Positions 36,054 to 48,419 of a stretch of 64,000 nt of DNA are shown one piece after another. Under the pieces are notes generated by a model. It did no database searches, was not told the DNA's origin, and saw only the letters and a list, made by a program, of their open reading frames with translations. Source of the stretch: Punica granatum (Eukaryota > Streptophyta > Magnoliopsida > Myrtales > Lythraceae); contig NC_045132.1 of the NCBI RefSeq assembly GCF_007655135.1, positions 10,044,001 to 10,108,000 of the forward strand, in the 5' to 3' direction. Position 1 is the first letter of the stretch, and the number at the start of each line of letters is the position of its first letter. Made by a program: the position numbers and the translations under genes.

Positions 36054-37897
36054 CCCTTTCGGTACTATGGTTTGCTAGGCTTGCATGTTTTATGATTTAC
36101 CGCATGAATTAAGCTGCACTCGGCTCGCACGTTTTGACACCGAAGATTCGGTGAATTAAACGATGTCGGTTGAGAAGCCGAGAGAGAAGTAAACCCGTAT
36201 GTCGGGGAGTTGGTTCACAATCTTGCGTTACAGTTCATCGAACCATGGAGGTTGAATCCCTGCGTGAACCAAAACCGCGAGATCTTGGATTTACATGTGT
36301 CTGGGCAAGCATTAGACCGATTCGATTAATTCGACTCTCAGACCGTTCGCTCACCGACTATAATTCTTACAGAACAAATGTACAAAATAAAAGTCCTTAC
36401 AATGCTCTCGAAAACAATAAATACAAATTACAAAAAGGGTCGAATTCCAGTCGTTTCGCGTTCGGTTATTATTCCACTCTAACTCGCCGTGAGTTTAGGG
36501 AAAAAGACCAAAGAACTGAAATTCAATGGACGCTCTCACTGAATAGGGCGTTGGACCCTGTGAGTGTTGATTAGGGCGTTGAACCCTGTGCTCGATGATT
36601 AGGGCGTTGAACCCTAATATTATTCGGCCTAGGGATCAGGCTCGACCCGCATGGCAAACAGGTGCGGAAAGATAACACGCAACATGTAAATAACAGACAA
36701 GGTGTTTGTTATTATCGAGTGTACGTGTTTTAACAAGTTGTTAATCCGGGGTATTTTGGCATGCAAATCCTACCCTAGACAAACAAGCACGTGCCAATGT
36801 TTTAGCATTCGGCTTTGTATTGAGAACTTGACAAAGAGAGTCAAATCTCATGTGTGTGGATTGCTTTTACAGTTGTTCTGTATTGTGACACTGAATTTCC
36901 ACTGAATTAGCCAAACTCATGTTTCGACTCTAGATTTGGAATCTAGAATTCCTCCTAACCATTATCTAGTGTTTGGTTAAGTCGAGTGAAAGGTTAATCA
37001 GCATTTTGCATGTTTTCTGACAGAGATAACCGTTCTAGTTACCCGAGTCATGTTAGGATGATAGAAACTCATCAGTTAGATAAGAAAGGGCTATGCAGAT
37101 GAACCTGCACCTGAACAGGTAGCCCGTTCTTGTCCCATACTGTAGTGTTTCTGTCATGCCAACCCTAAGAGTGTCGCTGAATTGTGAAAAGACGATTTTG
37201 CCCTTTATTTGAAAATTGTTTTCAGAAAAGGAGAAACATCGCAGTGCAGGCCACCTCGGCCTGTAGCCGGTGTCGACCAATTCCCTGGGTCGTCCAGGGT
37301 TGTGTAAGAACCCTGAAAAAGCCAAAGAACCAGTCGATCTGCCTGGAAGTGATCTAGAAAGATCTTCTGTATCCTGACCTGAGCTACCTGGAATCAGGTA
37401 AACATTCAAGTTGAGACACAGAAACCCTTTTCAGACATCCATGCTACATCGGACCGCGCGTTTCGGGTTTTGAAATTGATAAGTTTGAAAAGGGCACCAA
37501 CGTCATTTGACAACTCATCGACGCGAGTTATCAGTTAATGGCCAATTCGTGTAAACCTTATCAGTGTGAAGTGGGTTTAATCATGTGAGCGTCCCGATTA
37601 ACCCGTTTGTGGAATTAATGCTTAAGGGTTGTGCCGAATGCATTAATTGTAAAAACGATTCGTGACTCGGCGACCAAGACGGGTCAAGAAAGACCGAGGA
37701 AGATTCGGCCAACGATGGCCGAAACACCCTTTGGTCCTAATAGGCCCGAAAGGGTCTCCGAATTGCGAATCCATGCATATTTGGTTTGGAAAGACATTTC
37801 ATGTGAAATTCTCGATGTAATTGAACTTGCAAATTACACGAAATCCGAGAACGGATTTAAAACGGGAAGAGGAAGCCTCATGGAACCCGAATAACTC

Positions 37898-37947
37898 CAT
37901 GAGACTCTCGGCCTATTCTCCTTGGATAAAGCCGAGAGGTCTCATGG
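37898..37947 (-). repeat. Compound inverted repeat in LTR of C
   Basis: CCATGAGACTCTCGG pairs with CCGAGAGGTCTCATGG, 15 pairs with one bulged base, around a smaller inner stem. It corresponds to the CTCTCGG/CCGAGAG module of E at 49504-49537. Confidence 0.6.
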
Positions 37948-39449
37948 CTTGTATTTGGTTTCACGAGTTTTCCCCGTCTTGTTTTGAATCGTTTCTCGCA
38001 TGCTCAAACATCAAACATGTTAAATAACACGATTAAACGAAAGTCGGTATTATCATGATTTAAATAACACATTCAAACATGCAAACATGCACAAACATAT
38101 TATTAAAGAAATCGATAAAACAATACCGACTTCATGGATGTGAGAAAAACGATAAAACTCAGGAAACAATTTAAATCGGGGCAAAGGAATCCGGTCTTGA
38201 CCCAAAAAGGTCAAGAAAGCTCTAGGTTACCTCATGGAGAGGTTAACCCGAATGATCTCGGCTTTTCCGGGTCGGGATAGTTTCCTCGACTTCGATTTAA
38301 ATATTTCCCGACATGCTAGCAAGTTAAACAATGATAAACATGCATGGTGTAATAAGGAAATTGCATAATATTAAAGTTCGGAATTAAAATCATGCTTAAA
38401 ACCCCTCAAAACTCCATAAACACAACAATAATGTAAAAGTCCTAGCTCCTCTAAGTCGGGAATGGTCATACCTAGTCCCGAGATGCGGGATGGTACCTTC
38501 AAGAGTCGGGTTGGACCGTTGATGGGTCGGGTTTGGGCTGTTTTCCGTTGAACAGACCCGAATGGCACCAAACAGACCCGAATGGAAGGGTGGACAGACC
38601 CGACTGGCACAAGTCGGGTCGGACGTCGCCACGGAGGTTCCCGATGGAATTTTGAGGCAAGGTCGGGGGCCTTGGATAGCCAAGGGACTCCTCTAGGTGA
38701 CCGTGGTGGTCGTTTGTTCCCAGAGTTGTCGGGTCGACCCGTACAGTCCTGCAAACATCACCCAAAACAGAGCACGTCTGGAAACTGGCCCGACTGGGCA
38801 GTTTTCGGGTCGGAATTCATAACGATGGATTCCGATGGACTTTTTGAGCAAGGCCAAAGTCTCCTGACTCCTAACTGACCCCTGGAGGTGGTAGAAGTGG
38901 TCGTTCATCTAAAAGGGTCACGGATCGACCCGATCTGCAAGAAAACAGAACAGACAGTCAGAAACGCCGGCCCGACTGAGCAGTTTTCGGGTCGGAATTC
39001 ATAACGGTGGATTCCGATGGAATTTTTGAGCAAGGTCGGTGGCTCCCGACTCCTAACGAACCCCCGGAGGTGTTTGATGGGTTTGGAAAGTTCAGACCGA
39101 CTCGAGAAGGTGAGAAAACAGGGTTGGAAGTTTTGACCCGGCTGGGCCAAAACTGTGCTCGGTTCTGTACTGAGCTGATTCTCTAACTTAGAGGCTTCAA
39201 ACTTGAAATCTAAGCTCGGAAATGGATAGAGGGGGTCGAAAACATGTAGGATATGAAGTTTGGTGAAGTTTGGATTTAAGTCGGGATGGATTCCGACTTA
39301 AGTCTTGAGTGTTTTGCTTGGTTTTTGGGTGGTTCTTGCTTGCTGCGATTTTGCTGAAGTTCTTGGGAGGTTGAGAGCATTTGTTTGAGTGAGAAATGCT
39401 AGAGAGGGAGTGCAAGATGAGTTGTGTTTAAGTTAATGACCAAATGGAC

Positions 39450-39457
39450 TTATAAAT
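39450..39457 (-). promoter_or_regulatory. LTR TATA-like box, element C
   Basis: The minus strand reads ATTTATAAG, followed by a CT-rich leader ('ctctctagcatttctcactc'). It is equivalent to the TATA positions in B, D and E. Confidence 0.5.
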
Positions 39458-40770
39458 GTAAGCTTAATGACAAGATTGAGTGAAGTTAAATGCAATTAAA
39501 TGGTGCTTAGGGCATCCGAATTTCTTAAGAGGGATTAGGGAGGGGAAGTTGTCTTGAAAAGGTTGATTGGGAAGTGATGGATGGAAGAGTGGAGTTGATG
39601 GGTGTAAGAGTGGAGTTGATGGGTGTAAGAGATATTTGAAATGTCTGGTGGGGGTGTGCTGGAGCCGACGGTGGGAGGGGCTTGAGCCGCGGCTTGGGCT
39701 GTCCAATCCGAGCCAAGGGTTGGGCCGTGGCTTGGGGTTGAGCCGCGGCTTAATGGCTTGGCTTGGCTAGGCTGTGGGTCCCATCCGATTAGGAGAAAAG
39801 CCGGCAAACGCTTGAGACTTGATTGAGCTCGCGTCCAACCTCCGATGTCCGATTAATTTGAAGATTTGGAAAGCTTGAAAGACGAAGATTTGGATGAATC
39901 TAATATCGCCATGCGTCGCGTGAACGGACGTTCGGGCGATTCGGCGCCTCGGGAGTCGGTTTTGCCTTGTTCGGACGTTCGGAGTGGAGTTTAGCGTCCC
40001 TTGATCCCCGATTGATCTTTGTGCATTCTTGCATTCGTTTCGGCGACCCTTTTGCCCCGCGGGTGATTGTTGGCTCGTCGTCCTCGGTCGGGGACCGTTG
40101 GCCCGGGAAGACCTAGGGACTTTGACCGGGATTTTCTCAGTGTGCCCTGAATGCTTTGAGGTGCTCGGGGATTATTGTGAGGTGCTCAGAGATCATTGCG
40201 GTCTCTGTTTTCCGTGGAAGTGCCCCGGAAGTTCGCCGGGAGACGTTCGTGACTACTGGAACGTACTTCGGGAAACCGAACCGACTTCCGGAAGGTTGTC
40301 TGAAGCTTGTTCCCCGGCCCTGGCGGTCCCTAGGCGCCTGTAGACCCGTTTTGAGGGGCCGTTTGCTTGTCAGTGGAGCGAACCCCGGGAGCTCTGTCAG
40401 AAAAGGCGTCCGGGAGGGATCGGGGTGTCCCGGCTTAAGCAATATGCCCCGGAAATGCACCCGGACGTGTCATTGGTTGCTTTGGCATTGAGAGGGATTT
40501 TTGAAGCCCCATATTGGGTACCTTTCGGTGCTTCGGTGACTCGGTGATGAATAGTGCCACAGTGCCAGCTCCGTGGTTTTTTGGGGTTCTTTGTCCGTTT
40601 ATTCTTCTGACCGCTCTCTTCCGTCTTTCTCAGTGGACTAGCTTTTCTCCCGTCGTTTATGACTCCGTGCCCGCATATTGGCCCCTGATTACCGGGCGAT
40701 GAATAGTGTCCCGGGCTTCAGTCGGGAATCCTCGTGTGGGAAGTCAGTGGGCCAAAATGGGGTGCTGACA

Positions 40771-43505
40771 ACGATGATAAACATGCATGGTGTAATAAGG
40801 AAATTGCATAATATTAAAGTTCGGAATTAAAATCATGCTTAAAACCCCTTAAAACTCTATAAACACAACAATAATGTAAAAGTCCTAGCTCCTCTAAGTC
40901 GGGAATGGTCATACCTAGTCCCGAGATGCGGGATGGTACCTTCAAGAGTCGGGTTGGACCGTTGATGGGTCGGGTTTGGGCTGTTTTCCGTTGAACAGAC
41001 CCGAATGGCACCAAACAGACCCGAATGGAAGGGTGGACAGACCCGACTGGCACAAGTCGGGTCGGACGTCGCCACGGAGGCTCCCGATGGAATTTTGAGG
41101 CAAGGTCGGTGGCCTTGGATAGCCAAGGGACCCCTCTAGGTCACCGTGGTGGTCGTTTGTTCCCAGAGTTGTCGGGTCGACCCGTACAGTCCTGTAAAAA
41201 TCACCCAAAACAGAGCACGACTGGAATTTCGGACCCGACTGGCACAAGTCGGGTCGGACGTCGCCACGGAGGCTCCCGATGGAATTTGTGAGCAAGGCCA
41301 ATGGCTCCCGACTGCTAACTCACCTCCGGAGGTGGCTGTGGTGGTCGTTTTCCGAAAAGAGTCTCGGATCGACCCGATCTGCAGGAAAACCGCACAAACA
41401 GTCAGAAATTTCGACCCGACTGGGCAGTCAGGCTGTTTCTTCTTCCTGGGGTTAAACCGACGGGTTTTTCTTGGATTTCTTGACTCCTTGACACCCTATG
41501 GTTGTGTGGGGAGGTGTTTGATGGGTTTTGATAGCTCAAACCGACTTGGAAAGGCTTGAAACCCGGTTTGACATTTTTGACCCGAGAAGGACCAAATCTG
41601 TCCAGATTTTGTTCAAGGCTGGTTCTATGGCTTAGAGGCTTCAAACTTAAAATCTAAGCTCAGAAATGGATAGAGGGGGTCGAAAAAATGTGGGATATGA
41701 AATTTGGTAAAGTTTGGATTCAAGCCGGGAGGGATTCCGACTTAAGACTTTGCCCGGTTTTGCTTGGTTTTGCTTGCTGGAAATGGCTGAAGCTTGCTGC
41801 GGTTTGCTATGGAGTTTGAGAGCTTTTGAAGAGTGAGAAATGCTAGAGAGAGAGTGCTTGAAGGTGTATGATTAAGTTAATGACACTTGGACAATATATA
41901 GGAAAGCTTAAGTGCAAGATTATTGAAGAAAAGTGAAATTAGGGCCATGGATTAGTGGAATCCGAATTTTTTAATCAAGATAGGGATGAAGACTTCTTCC
42001 ATTGCATTGATGAGGAAGAGCCAAATGCATTGATGGAGATGGAGTTGATGGCTTGAGTGTTGAATAGAAAGACTAAAGATATTTTGGGCTTAGAGTGCAT
42101 GAGAGGGAGAGGATGATGCCAAAATTGTTGGGGCAAAGGGGCGGTTGCCCTTGGGCAGCCCGTGGGTCCCACGGCCCATGAGGAGAAGCCAGGAGAAAGC
42201 TCGGGTCTCGATTGGTCGCGCATTCGAAGTTCGTGGTTCGAATTGAACGCCGAATTATCGATATGCGCGAGAAAACGGTTTTAACGAGCCTAAGATTGGC
42301 ATTTTTCATGGAGAAATGTCTCAGAAGCGTACGAGACTCGAAAGCCGGTTTTGCTCATTGCAGGTGACCAGAGCGAAGTTGTCCGCTTCTGACAGCATAT
42401 CTCTTGTCTGTGTCTCACGTTGGTCATTTTGACATAAATTGTCAGACAACGTGAACAATTGTCCCTTAAGCCGGTAATGCTAACGTGGGGCCGGAGACGT
42501 CCTAGGAGGCCGAAACTGGATTTCTCATAATGATTTCTGAGTTGCTTGGGCACTCCGAAGATTACTGTAATCTCTGTTTGTTGATATCAGACCTCCAAGG
42601 ACTTGAAAAGTGTATCTGAGACCTCTAAAGCACTGCTCGGGAGGTCTAGATGAGTCGTTTGATTTATTCCGACGGTTCCACGTTGAGCCTTGAGAAGGTT
42701 AGCATGGTATAGGGTAGACACTCGGCATCAAGTTTCCGTGGAAAGGACCTCCGGATATGCATTTCCACTGAAAATGGCCATTTCCGCTCCTCGGAGGTTA
42801 TTCGGGAAACTGAAAAGGGTTTTGCTGTCTGTTTTGCCCAATTGTGAATGTCCGCTAGAGTTTTCAAGGCAATGCGGTATGAACTTCGTTTGCCGTAATT
42901 CCATTAGACCAGTCTTCGATTATGCTCTTCCGAAGAGGGGTATGCCCGTTTTGTCGCTTGGAAGTCATTCAGGGTGTCTGTATGGCTTCCAAAAGACAAC
43001 CTGAAGCACTGCACGTGCTCTGTATGATTGTGGGGCATGGCCGCATCTGATATTTGGAATTAACTTTTCTCCGAGAAACCGGCATTTCTGGACTTCCACT
43101 GAAAAGTTGTCTGTATATAGAAAGTTGTTCTGTATAGAGCAAATGATTTGCAAAATGCCTTTGGGGACACTTTTCATCTGTTTGGCATCGGAGTGGATTT
43201 TTGGAGTCCAATATTGGCTATCCTCCGATGATCGAGCGAACTATCGGAAAATAGAACCGTTCGTGTGATATAGTGAAAATGCCTGTTTTGGACATTGTTG
43301 AGCTCTCTAGTCACTCTGTTGTCCTTTGGTGACCCTTGGAGTCCTTCTGTCGTGTGTACATGTCATCTGCTTGATTTTGCTGACTTGAGAATGAATAGTG
43401 ATTTCTCGCTCTGTGGAGCCTTTTTCTGTGATAACGCTCAAGTCGTGGCATTGTTCGCTATTGATGGACATTGTTTGACTTGTGGATCAAAATGGGGTGC
43501 TGACA
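40771..43505 (-). repeat. 3' LTR of D, first 2,735 bp
   Basis: Starts TGTCAGCACC on the minus strand (43505) after a polypurine tract. Its first half resembles E's 3' LTR (for example 43080-43150 against 57650-57710). The part next to C (40771-41420) is almost the same as C's 38331-39000, so D's LTR is a mosaic of the two LTR types. TATA at 41894-41900, donor-like AGGTATG at 40914. The phrase 'gactggcacaagtcgggtcgg' occurs at both 41045 and 41235, an internal duplication of about 190 bases. Confidence 0.75.
41894..41900 (-). promoter_or_regulatory. LTR TATA box, element D
   Basis: The minus strand reads CTATATATTG, followed by the same CT-rich leader as in C and E. Confidence 0.55.
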
Positions 43506-43519
43506 GCTTGCCCCTCTTT
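43506..43519 (-). promoter_or_regulatory. Polypurine tract of D
   Basis: The complement reads AAAGAGGGGCAAGC, identical to A and E, immediately before the LTR start. Confidence 0.85.
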
Positions 43520-43924
43520 GGTTGGATGCTCGGATAGAGGATTTGGCCAAAGACATAAAGAAGAACCCTGTTTTGGTCAGAGTGTTTGCTTTGACATCTC
43601 CTTTGATAGTTCCTTTCCTCCCTCTTTGGATATGTAGGGGATGTTGTACCTAATGTAAAGCAAGAAGAAACAAAATAAGGCTTGGACAAGTTTTTGCATA
43701 AAGTGGGGAAAAGATATATGAAGACAACATATGTAGTAACATGAAATGACATAAAAAGGAAACATGAAAACAATGTGCGGTTTGAAGTAAAGAATGCAAA
43801 GGTTAAAGAAAAGTACAAAGCTTAATGGAAAGTGCAAAACTTAATGGAAATTGCAAAGTGCAAGGCAAAAAAAGATAGAGCGCTTGCCCTAGGTTTTGCA
43901 AGATGTGTAGGTGAGAGGACCCAG
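43520..43924 (-). other. Spacer between array and polypurine tract of D
   Basis: AT-rich, purine-rich on the plus strand, with short repeats such as 'gcaaaacttaatggaaa' (43830-43860). It matches E 56960-57283 on the other strand. No gene. Confidence 0.6.
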
Positions 43925-44840
43925 CGAACTTAAGAAGCAATAAAGTAAACCTGCACGGGTTAGCAGACCCGGCAAGGTTGCAAGAGCCACGAGCAAGGTG
44001 GCTTGGCGAATTTGCGGAGCAGGTAAGTAAATTCGCACGAGTTAGCAGACCCGGCAAGAGTGCAGGAAAGTAAGCTCGCACGGGTTAGCAGACCCGGCAA
44101 GATTGCAAGAGGCACGAGCGAGGTGGCTCGGCGAACTTGCAGTGCAGGAAAGTAAGCTCATACGGGTTAGCAGACCCAGCAAGAGTGCAGGAAAGTAAGC
44201 TCGCATGGCTTAGCAGACCCGGCAAGAGTGCAGGAACGTAAGCTCGCACGGGTTAGCAGACCCGGCAAGAGTGCAGGAAAGTAAGCTCGCACGGGTTAGC
44301 AGACCCGGCAAGATTGCAAGAGGCACGAGCGAGGTGGCTCGGCGAACTTGCGGTGCAGGAAAGTAAGCTCGCACGGGTTAGCAGATCCGGCAAGGATGCA
44401 GAAATGTAAGCTCGCACGGGTTAGCAGATCCGGCAAGGATGCAGAAATGTAAGCTCGCACGGGTTAGCAGACCCGGCAAGAATGCAGAAAAGTAAGCTCG
44501 CACGGGTTAGCAGACCCGGCAAGGATGCAGAAATGTAAGCTCGCACGGGTTAGCAGACCCGGCAAGAGTGCAGAAGAGTAAGCTCGCACGGGTTAGCAGA
44601 CCCGGCAAGAGTGCAGAAGAGTAAGCTCGCACGGGTTAGCAGACCCGGCGAGAGTGCAGAAGAGTAAGCTCGCACGGGTTAGCAGACCCGGCGAGGCTGC
44701 AGAAATGTAAGCTCGCACGGGTTAGCAGACCCGGCAAGAGTGCAGAAAAGTAAGCTCGCACGGGTTAGCAGACCCGGCGAGGATGCAGAAAAGTAAGCTC
44801 GCACGGGTTAACAGACCTGGCGAGGTTGCAGAAAAGTAAT
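43925..44840 (-). repeat. Tandem array D: 43-bp CGGGT-word units
   Basis: The unit length is 43 bp (44581 to 44624). Each unit carries CGGGTTAGCAGACCCG, an inverted repeat with CGGGT/ACCCG stem and 6-nt loop, then 'gcaagagtgcagaaaagtaagctcgca'. About 20 units. At the left end a longer variant adds 'aggcacgagcgaggtggctcggcgaacttg'. It lies at the same place in D as the arrays in A, C and E but has a different sequence. Confidence 0.9.
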
Positions 44841-47635
44841 GCAAAGTCTAATATGAGTGCAAATGCTTGGGAATGGAATGATGCGCGAAAGGAATCTTTG
44901 TGATTCAATTTGAGGCTAGTGCTTGTCGACGCTGCAAATGATGCTGTGACAGAATGCTTTGTCGCTCGTTGTCTGATTGCAGTGCAGTTGAATGAACAGA
45001 TCGGTGTTGATGCTGGGACGAAGTCATTTCATTGAAGCCTTGCTTTTGGGGCGGTAGTATGTTTGCTCTGTGAGAAGATTGTCGGAAGCCGACGTTTCGC
45101 ATTCCGAAACTCGAGCTCTGGTGAGGAGCGCCTACGTATCCCGAGTGGTCGGGAATTAGAGTCTGCCGTAGTTCTTGCTGTTTGCAATACCTGTGAGCCT
45201 GACATTACTAGTAAATCATGTGAGAAATACTAACATGAGATAGGCACAGGTAAGCAGTAAAAAGTCGTTGTGACGCGGAGATCTTCAGTTTCAGGTCGCT
45301 TGAGCAACCCGTGAAGAATTTTGCTTTGACAGTGCAAGTAGGTCCCGTTCTCGGAGGCCTAGATGCGAGGCCTCCAGGGGCTCCCGTTAGTCATGGGCAT
45401 ATCGAGACTTCCCAACGATGCCCTAGCAGTTCTATCGTTTGTTGGACGCGCCCGTCGGCTTTGAACCCTTCTTAATAGGGTACCGTAGGGCGGCTGCATT
45501 TACAACCCGCTTGGGGATTTCTGTTTAGATTTGGTCAGACTCGGTCTAACCATTTCCAAAGTGTTATGACTAAACCCCCGGAGAAAAATGTCAGGGATTT
45601 TGGCTCTGTGGTAGCCTGTTAAAAGGGCGGTTGTGGCCCATTTGGAGTTATGCAAAGACAAAGAGAAAAGAGAAAGCTTAGGAAGCACGTTGCCCCAAGT
45701 TAAAAGGATACGCGGGTTCACGCCTGCAACGAGATGTACCCTCATTTTCCTTCGTCCTTCTGTTGTGTAGGTTGTACTGAACTGCTTGAACGGCGTATTC
45801 AGTTACCCACTGTGCTTGAGGAAGGTTCCTTCTTGGACGGTTGAATGGTATTGGAGAGCCGATCGGGGATCGTGTTGGAATAGATAACTTGGCCACTTCC
45901 CTTGGGGATCCCTTGTCCACACGATGTGTGAGAGACTAGGGGGCAATTTTATTTATCTCTCGTTTTGCTCTCCTTTTGCTACGGTCACCCACCTCGGGGC
46001 CGCACCTCTTAACCTAAAGGGGAAGAGCTTTCCTTTTGCCACGTCCGCCCCAAAGGGTTTCCGGTCATGCCTCTATTTTTCCCTAGCTTTTGCCTAGGCC
46101 GCCCCAAAAGGGGTTTTCGACCTAGCGGGTTCGATTCTTTTATCTCTCGAGTTTGCAAGGGCAAAGGTTTTGAAGGATTCAACCTCCGAGTGCATTGTTT
46201 TTTGTCTCCGTCGAGGAGTTTTGTCTGCTGCTCCCCTTTTGTCGGAGTTTGTTGATTTCTCTGGATTGGCGACGCCGGTGCTTTTGATGAACCTCGGCAT
46301 TGCCTTTCTTTTGTTGGTTGGCGGGTTTTTCCCGCTTCTTTTCTCTCTCTCTTCATTGGTGGGTTTTTCCCGCTTCTTTCCGCTCTGTTTTTTTCTTGCA
46401 GCCGGGGTTTGTTTTGTGCCCCGTGTATTTGTTTGAAACTCCTCGACTTTGCATCGCCGAGGCCGCTTTGGTGTGCTTCGCCTCGTGGAGACTCGTTGCA
46501 TGTTGCTAGCCCTATTTTATGAGGACCGGCTTTCTTGGAAGTTTGACTCTCGTGCACTCGAAAGCTGAACTTCGTGTCATTTGCCCTTGCAAGCATTGCA
46601 TGTGAATTTTCCCCTGTTGACTAGAAACAAAATGTAGAATTGCCCCGTGAATAGGGAAACGAGGTTGCTCTGGTGCGAATGTTGAACGGGGATGCCCCGA
46701 TCTTCATTCGTTGAAGTGGCCCATGGTAAGCGCCTTGTGCGATATCTCTGATCATCTCTTGCTGTTCTTTGCAGTACGTGCCTCTTGGAGGGTGCACACT
46801 GCTGAAGTCACTGGATGTTCAAGGAAGACAGTTGCATAAATGCTGAGTGATTCGTTCGATTGTCCTCGTCTTCGACTTCATAGGGGGTACCTCATCGTCG
46901 AACCCCTCCCTCGCCAAAGTATAAGGAAAAGGTCCGAGACAAGTTCTCGGGGAAGCATGAACTCGCGAATCGCTCTTCGCTTGTGGTCAATGTGCCCCTG
47001 TGAAGGATGACAAAGAAGACAATGCATTAGGCGATTATGCGGGGGATATGTGGTAAGAAATATAAGGTGGTCCCATGGGAAAATCCCTTTTTGTCCCGCC
47101 CGCGACCCATGGGGTGTCGCGTGCAGACGACATTTGTTTCCGAGAATCTGGTCATCACCACTCTGGAGTGGTTAGACCGTGACTGAGGTCACATAAGCAT
47201 ATTTTCCCTAATTGCGGGTAGGCCTGTGCAGCCGTCCTAGGGAAGGCTTGAGGAGCCGGGTCCCATGAGGACAGGCGAGTCGAACAGGTTCAACAGAACT
47301 AATAGGGCGTTGCAAAGACCGTCCTAATGCTCCGTTGAAGGATTTGTTCATGTCGGAAGCCCATTTGTGGGAATGCATTTAAATTAAAGTAAAAGAGAGT
47401 TTAAAGAAGACTGCGCATGTTGTTCCAGTGCTTAGTCGACGGCGACGGTAGAGGACGGGTGAGATCCATTCTTTGATCGGAGGCATGATCGTGCCGGTAT
47501 CTCCTGCGATCGAGAGTTGGGTCATGCTCCGTTTGTGGAGCTGTCACTTCCGGTCTTTGCAGTTGAAGGATTAGACTTGCTCCTCAGAGTATCGCTTGGA
47601 TGAATTTGAATCCAAGTCGATTTTGGATTTCAGAT
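44841..47635 (-). other. Conserved noncoding block of D
   Basis: Same order of landmarks as C and E: 'gagcgcctacgtatccc' (45128), 'gccgatcggggatcg' (45860), 'cgggtttttcccgcttc' repeats (46320-46375), 'gccgtcctagggaaggc' (47231) and 'gcctgtgcag' style flanks. The longest minus ORF (195 codons from 46596) is related to one in E (53926-54372) only over part of its length and with frame changes, so I do not call it a gene. Confidence 0.65.
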
Positions 47636-48050
47636 GAGCCTGAAAGCAGTAAATGTGAGGTGTCAAAACCTGAAAGCAGTAAATGCGTGGCTGGAGCCCA
47701 AAAGCAGTAAATGCTGGGCCGGGGCCCGAAAGTACTAAATGCGAGGCCGAAGCCCGAAAGCAGTAGATGTGGGGCCGAAGCCCGAAAGCAGTAGATGCGG
47801 GGCCGAAGCCCGAAAGCAGTACATGCGAGGTCGAAGCCCGAAAGTGGGGTCGAAGCCCGATGCAGTAAATGCTGGGCCGAAACCCTATGCAGTAAATGCT
47901 GGGCCAAAGCCCGATGCGGGGCAAAAGCCCAAAAGTTGGGTCGAAGCCCTATGCAGTAAATGCTTGGCTGAAGCCCGATGCGGGGCAAAGCCCAAAAGTG
48001 GGGCCGAAGCCCGATGTGGGGCCGAGCCTGATGCAGTAAATGCATGCTCG
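47636..48050 (-). repeat. Second, smaller hairpin-word array of D
   Basis: On the plus strand, 'gaaagcagtaaatgc' spacers alternate with GGGCCGAAGCCC-type words (sense strand GGGCTTCGGCCC). Later units drop the spacer and run word after word. One unit has GAGGTGTCAAAACCT, another inverted repeat. It matches B 18891-19065 and E 52770-52890. Confidence 0.85.
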
Positions 48051-48345
48051 ATAAGAAAGTGCAAGAGATGCAAAAGCAAAGGTCAATGCTAAGCAACAGT
48101 GTAAGGCGCTGCAAAGCAGTGACTCTGATTTTCTCGCATTCTTTGTGGAGGGAGGGTGGGAACTCAGTGTTGAAATCCCAATGAGCTGGATGAGAGACGT
48201 TTGTTGCCTCAATTGTGATGGTTCAGTATTCAGGCTGCCATCTTGTTTGGGGATTTCCTGCAATGGAAGAAGGAAACAATGAAGGAGCATGAACTGTTCG
48301 CAATTCCAATACAAGGGTGTAGGGAAGCGAACTAGCCTGGTAGGC
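48051..48345 (-). other. Internal segment of D up to the junction with E
   Basis: Homologous to B 18630-18890 and E 52490-52760. Homology stops at 'gcctggtaggc'. The final TAGGC (48341-48345) is shared with E's LTR at the join. Confidence 0.65.
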
Positions 48346-48412
48346 AAACCGAAATTTGCTAATGGGAGGCTTAAGTGTGCTTACTTTTGCTTAATTACCC
48401 ATTAGCTTTGCC

Positions 48413-48419
48413 TATAAAT
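48413..48419 (+). promoter_or_regulatory. LTR TATA box, 5' copy of E
   Basis: TATAAAT in 'gcctataaatg'. The same box is at 58907-58913 in the 3' LTR. The CT-rich stretch after it would be the start of the transcript. The core promoter survives in the truncated LTR. Confidence 0.65.

Larger units (their letters stand above)
23683..40770 (-). mobile_element. Element C: non-autonomous derivative carrying an 8-kb array (3' LTR lost in gap)
   Basis: Read on the minus strand: complete 5' LTR (40770 to 35785), primer site, leader with ORF1 remnants, noncoding block, then a very large 3' UTR array that runs to the gap. There is no gag or pol. Its 3' LTR should lie in or beyond the gap. The LTR begins directly next to the interior of D's 3' LTR, so C appears to have inserted into D. 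Confidence 0.75.
35785..40770 (-). repeat. 5' LTR of C (4,986 bp, complete)
   Basis: On the minus strand it starts TGTCAGCACC (40770) and ends GGTGCGCACA (35785). It is the only complete LTR in the window with both ends and an adjacent primer site, besides E's 3' LTR. It carries a TATA box (39450-39457), three related about 190-bp segments around 38580-39060 with the phrase 'gatggaattttgagcaaggtcgg', a donor-like AGGTATG (38471), a compound hairpin (37898-37947) and both U5 hairpins. ORFs here mirror those in D's LTR only because the DNA is duplicated. Confidence 0.85.
40771..48345 (-). mobile_element. Element D: non-autonomous derivative, both outer ends lost
   Basis: Minus strand: internal region, small array, noncoding block, 43-bp array, polypurine tract and the first 2.7 kb of the 3' LTR. 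C interrupts the LTR at 40770/40771. The 5' half of the element (5' LTR, primer site, leader) is missing, replaced at 48345 by element E in opposite orientation. No coding region. Confidence 0.7.

Noticed and set aside
38371..41559. Repeated ORFs in the LTRs of C and D as a duplicated gene
   Set aside because: They coincide with duplicated LTR sequence; both strands are open over the same GC-rich repeats, and no start or domain is conserved.
43925..44840. CRISPR-like regular repeat-spacer array
   Set aside because: The whole 43-bp unit repeats, including the part between palindromes; there are no unique spacers, and the context is a plant retrotransposon.
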